NCBI GenBank assembly: GCA_947177645.1
Contig: CAMWVJ010000001.1
Span: 1-17,138, forward strand
Direction: 5' to 3'
DNA from: an uncultured Desulfovibrio sp.
GTDB lineage: Bacteria; Desulfobacterota; Desulfovibrionia; Desulfovibrionales; Desulfovibrionaceae
Length of the DNA: 17,138 nucleotides
Shown here: positions 15,610-17,138 of the stretch, piece after piece
Layout: every line of letters starts with the position of its first letter
Numbering within the stretch: position 1 is the first letter of the stretch
Notes under the pieces: model-generated
Told to the model about the DNA's origin: nothing
Seen by the model: the letters and a program-made list of their open reading frames with translations, nothing else
The model's database searches: none
Translations under genes and position numbers: made by a program

Positions 15610-15638
15610 ACAGTACGCGAAAATCCCCTGCCCGTAAA
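15610..15638 (-). promoter_or_regulatory. Possible sigma-70 promoter of ilvD
   Basis: On the minus strand TTTACG (15638-15633), then 17 bases, then TACTGT (15615-15610). Four of six -35 and three of six -10 bases match consensus. Transcription would start near 15603. It falls in the A/T-richer part of the ilvD-15739 divergent gap, which supports it modestly. Confidence 0.35.
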
Positions 15639-15676
15639 TATGGCGCCGGGGTGGGGCCGGGCCGGCAAATTCCCCG

Positions 15677-15705
15677 TTGCGCTCGGGCGCCCGGGCGCGT
15701 ATCGT
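15677..15705 (+). promoter_or_regulatory. Possible promoter of the unknown gene and HAD phosphatase
   Basis: TTGCGC (15677-15682) and TATCGT (15700-15705) are separated by 17 bases, giving a predicted start near 15712 and a leader of about 27 nt. The -35 is weak (three of six). The remaining gap (15538-15738) holds no other recognisable element. Confidence 0.3.
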
Positions 15706-15738
15706 CCTCCTCCCGGCAGAATTTATGAAGGAATCATT

Positions 15739-16614
15739 ATGGCCCTCCCCGGGAGAGAAATTTTCATGACCGCCCCGCTGTGCATTCGGCTGCCCCTGTT
15801 GCGCGGGCCGCTCCCGGAAGGGCTGGATCAGGCGGCCGCCGGCATGCCCGAGGCGCCGGGGGCGCTCAGGCTCTGGCCCGGGCACAGGCCGCCCGGCGGC
15901 GAAGTGCCCGCGGGCTGGCACGCGCCCGACGGCTATCCCTTCAGCCGTGCCGAGGCCGCGGCCCTGCTCGCGGCCTTTGCCGGGCTCACCGCGCGCGACC
16001 TTGAAGGCGCCCGGGACGCGGCCGACAGGGCGCAGCAGGAGCGGCGCGCCCGCGAGCTCAGCGAGCTGGCCGACCTCGCGGCCTTTGCCGAAAGCTCTGA
16101 AGCGGAGAAAGGCAGCCGCCCGCAGACCGAACCCTCCGTGCCCGCCCGTATCGCCGCCGAACAGGCGCAAAAGCTCCTGCTCTGGCTCTGGCTCCAGGAA
16201 GAAAGGCTCGCCGAGCTCGCCTCCCTCGCCGCGGGCTGCGCGCGCGGGTTCGGCCGTCTTGCGCGGGGCTTCGGCGAAGAGGAGGCGGATGCCGCCCCTC
16301 GGGAGGATGCCGCCGCCGAGCCGGCGCTTGCGCTCCATCCCGGGCTCGTCCCGCCGTGGCGGCCGGCCGTGGCCAGCGCGGCCGTGTTCGTTTCCGCGGA
16401 GGCCGTGTTTTTTGTGGAAGGCCCCATGCGCGAGGAACTGCTCGACAGCCTCGACTTCCACCCCGCGCCGGAATGGGGCGAACGCCTCGGCTGCGCTCCG
16501 GAAGACGCGGGGCGCATGGTGGCCGCCGAGGCGCCGCTCTGGCGCGCGCTCGGCCGGCAGCGGCCGGAGGGGCCGGCGGAGCTTCGCGTCTGGATCACCT
16601 GGGGGCGGCCATGA
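15739..16614 (+). CDS. Unrecognised 291-residue protein coupled to a HAD phosphatase
   Basis: I do not recognise this protein. It is coding by position (flush with the next gene, ATGA overlap at 16611-16614) and by the Shine-Dalgarno GAAGGAA five bases before its ATG. A second ATG at 15766 (codon 10), preceded by GGGAGAG, is an alternative start. The N-terminal third is Pro/Gly-rich (LRLWPGHRPPGGEVPAGW at 43-60). Two charged, Ala/Leu-rich helical stretches follow (about 68-122 and 136-178, the second with LLLWLWLQEERLAEL), then an acidic linker (178-195) and a more globular C-terminal part (about 200-291) with VFVSAEAVFFVEGP and a final RVWITW strand. There is no signal peptide or clear transmembrane helix. 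The layout suggests a cytoplasmic scaffold or adaptor, possibly coiled-coil, but no function can be assigned. Confidence 0.75.
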   Translation: MALPGREIFMTAPLCIRLPLLRGPLPEGLDQAAAGMPEAPGALRLWPGHRPPGGEVPAGWHAPDGYPFSRAEAAALLAAFAGLTARDLEGARDAADRAQQERRARELSELADLAAFAESSEAEKGSRPQTEPSVPARIAAEQAQKLLLWLWLQEERLAELASLAAGCARGFGRLARGFGEEEADAAPREDAAAEPALALHPGLVPPWRPAVASAAVFVSAEAVFFVEGPMREELLDSLDFHPAPEWGERLGCAPEDAGRMVAAEAPLWRALGRQRPEGPAELRVWITWGRP

Positions 16615-17138
16615 AGTTTCCCCGCATCGCGCCGGAGATCTTCCCGCAGGGGCTGGCCGGCGTGGTCTTTGACTGCGACGGCGTGATGATCGACTCGCGC
16701 GAGGCCAACCGGGCCTTTTACAACGGCGTGCTCGCCGTGATGGACCTCCCCGCCATGGGGCCGGAGGAGGAAAGCTACGCGTTCATGGCCACGGCCATGG
16801 AAGCGCTCCGGCGCATGGTGCCCGAGGCGCGGCACGGCGAGATCATGGACGCCGTGAACCGGGTGGACTACGGCCGCACGGTGCTGCCCCTGATACGGCT
16901 CATGCCCGGCTTTCGGCCCTTCATCGAGGCCCTGCATGCGGCGGGATGCCGCCTCGCCATCGACACCAACCGCACGGATGTGGGCATCGAGAGGGTTCTG
17001 GACTTTTTTTCCCTTCCTCCCTATTTTGAACCGGTAATCTCGGCGTCATGCGCCCGGCCCAAGCCCTCGCCCGCGGGCCCGGAGCGCCTCCTCCGCGCCG
17101 GGGGCGCCGCGCCGGGCCCGGCGCTCGTTGTGGGCGGC
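16611..17138 (+). CDS. HAD-superfamily hydrolase, phosphoglycolate phosphatase-like (partial)
   Basis: The gene starts at an ATG that overlaps the previous stop (ATGA) and stays open to the window end, giving the first 176 residues. HAD motif I is VVFDCDGVMIDS (18-29), with nucleophile D21 and acid D23. A helical cap of the phosphoglycolate phosphatase (C1) type fills about 30-95. Motif II is the T/S position in AIDTNRTD (116-123), motif III is K151 in ARPKPSP, and the sequence stops inside the glycine turn leading to motif IV (LVVGG). All residues that can be seen are intact. Substrates of this family are small phosphomonoesters such as phosphoglycolate or sugar phosphates; which one cannot be told. 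It is co-expressed with the unknown upstream protein. Confidence 0.88.
   Translation, partial: MKFPRIAPEIFPQGLAGVVFDCDGVMIDSREANRAFYNGVLAVMDLPAMGPEEESYAFMATAMEALRRMVPEARHGEIMDAVNRVDYGRTVLPLIRLMPGFRPFIEALHAAGCRLAIDTNRTDVGIERVLDFFSLPPYFEPVISASCARPKPSPAGPERLLRAGGAAPGPALVVGG

Noticed and set aside
13945..15738. Upstream part of the long plus-strand frame that ends at 16614
   Set aside because: This part is antisense to ilvD and has shadow composition. A good Shine-Dalgarno and ATG at 15739 in the intergenic gap mark the real start of the unknown gene.

Overview
The window is a high-GC chromosomal segment from a bacterium that most resembles the Desulfovibrionaceae (sulfate-reducing Desulfobacterota). 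This is inferred from the base composition, the 179-residue bacterioferritin of the Desulfovibrio type, the zinc-ribbon threonine synthase, the LIC12162-family transferase, and the gene style. No phage, insertion sequence, CRISPR array, tRNA or rRNA gene was found. Most of the segment is tightly packed housekeeping and envelope genes. All are on the minus strand except bacterioferritin and the last two genes.

From left to right: a short featureless stretch (1-174), then a minus-strand unit that reads from about 4592 down to 175: rplM (uL13), rpsI (uS9), a YcaO-family protein with a long N-terminal extension, and biosynthetic threonine dehydratase ilvA. The rplM promoter lies back to back with that of plus-strand bfr. 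Their two TTGACA boxes are exact mirror images around a perfect 18-bp GC palindrome. bfr ends in a strong intrinsic terminator.

Next is a second minus-strand block that reads from 15537 down to 5507: ilvD, an RNase II/R-family (RNB) exoribonuclease and plsY, then a probable internal promoter followed by thrC, neuB (nonulosonate synthase), a LIC12162-family transferase and a secreted Sel1-repeat protein. The last four are joined by overlaps or very short gaps and are best read as one operon. neuB, the transferase and the exported repeat protein look like part of a cell-surface or flagellar nonulosonic-acid glycan system whose sugar-precursor and CMP-activation genes lie elsewhere.

At the right edge, divergent from ilvD, an unrecognised 291-residue protein overlaps by ATGA a HAD-superfamily phosphatase that runs off the window.

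Metabolic theme: thrC makes threonine, ilvA deaminates it to 2-oxobutyrate, and ilvD acts late in the isoleucine/valine pathway. plsY starts phospholipid synthesis. The least explained elements are the YcaO protein behind the ribosomal genes (with changes at expected nucleotide-binding positions), the neuB-transferase-Sel1 module, the mirror-symmetric promoter pair, and the unknown gene before the HAD phosphatase.
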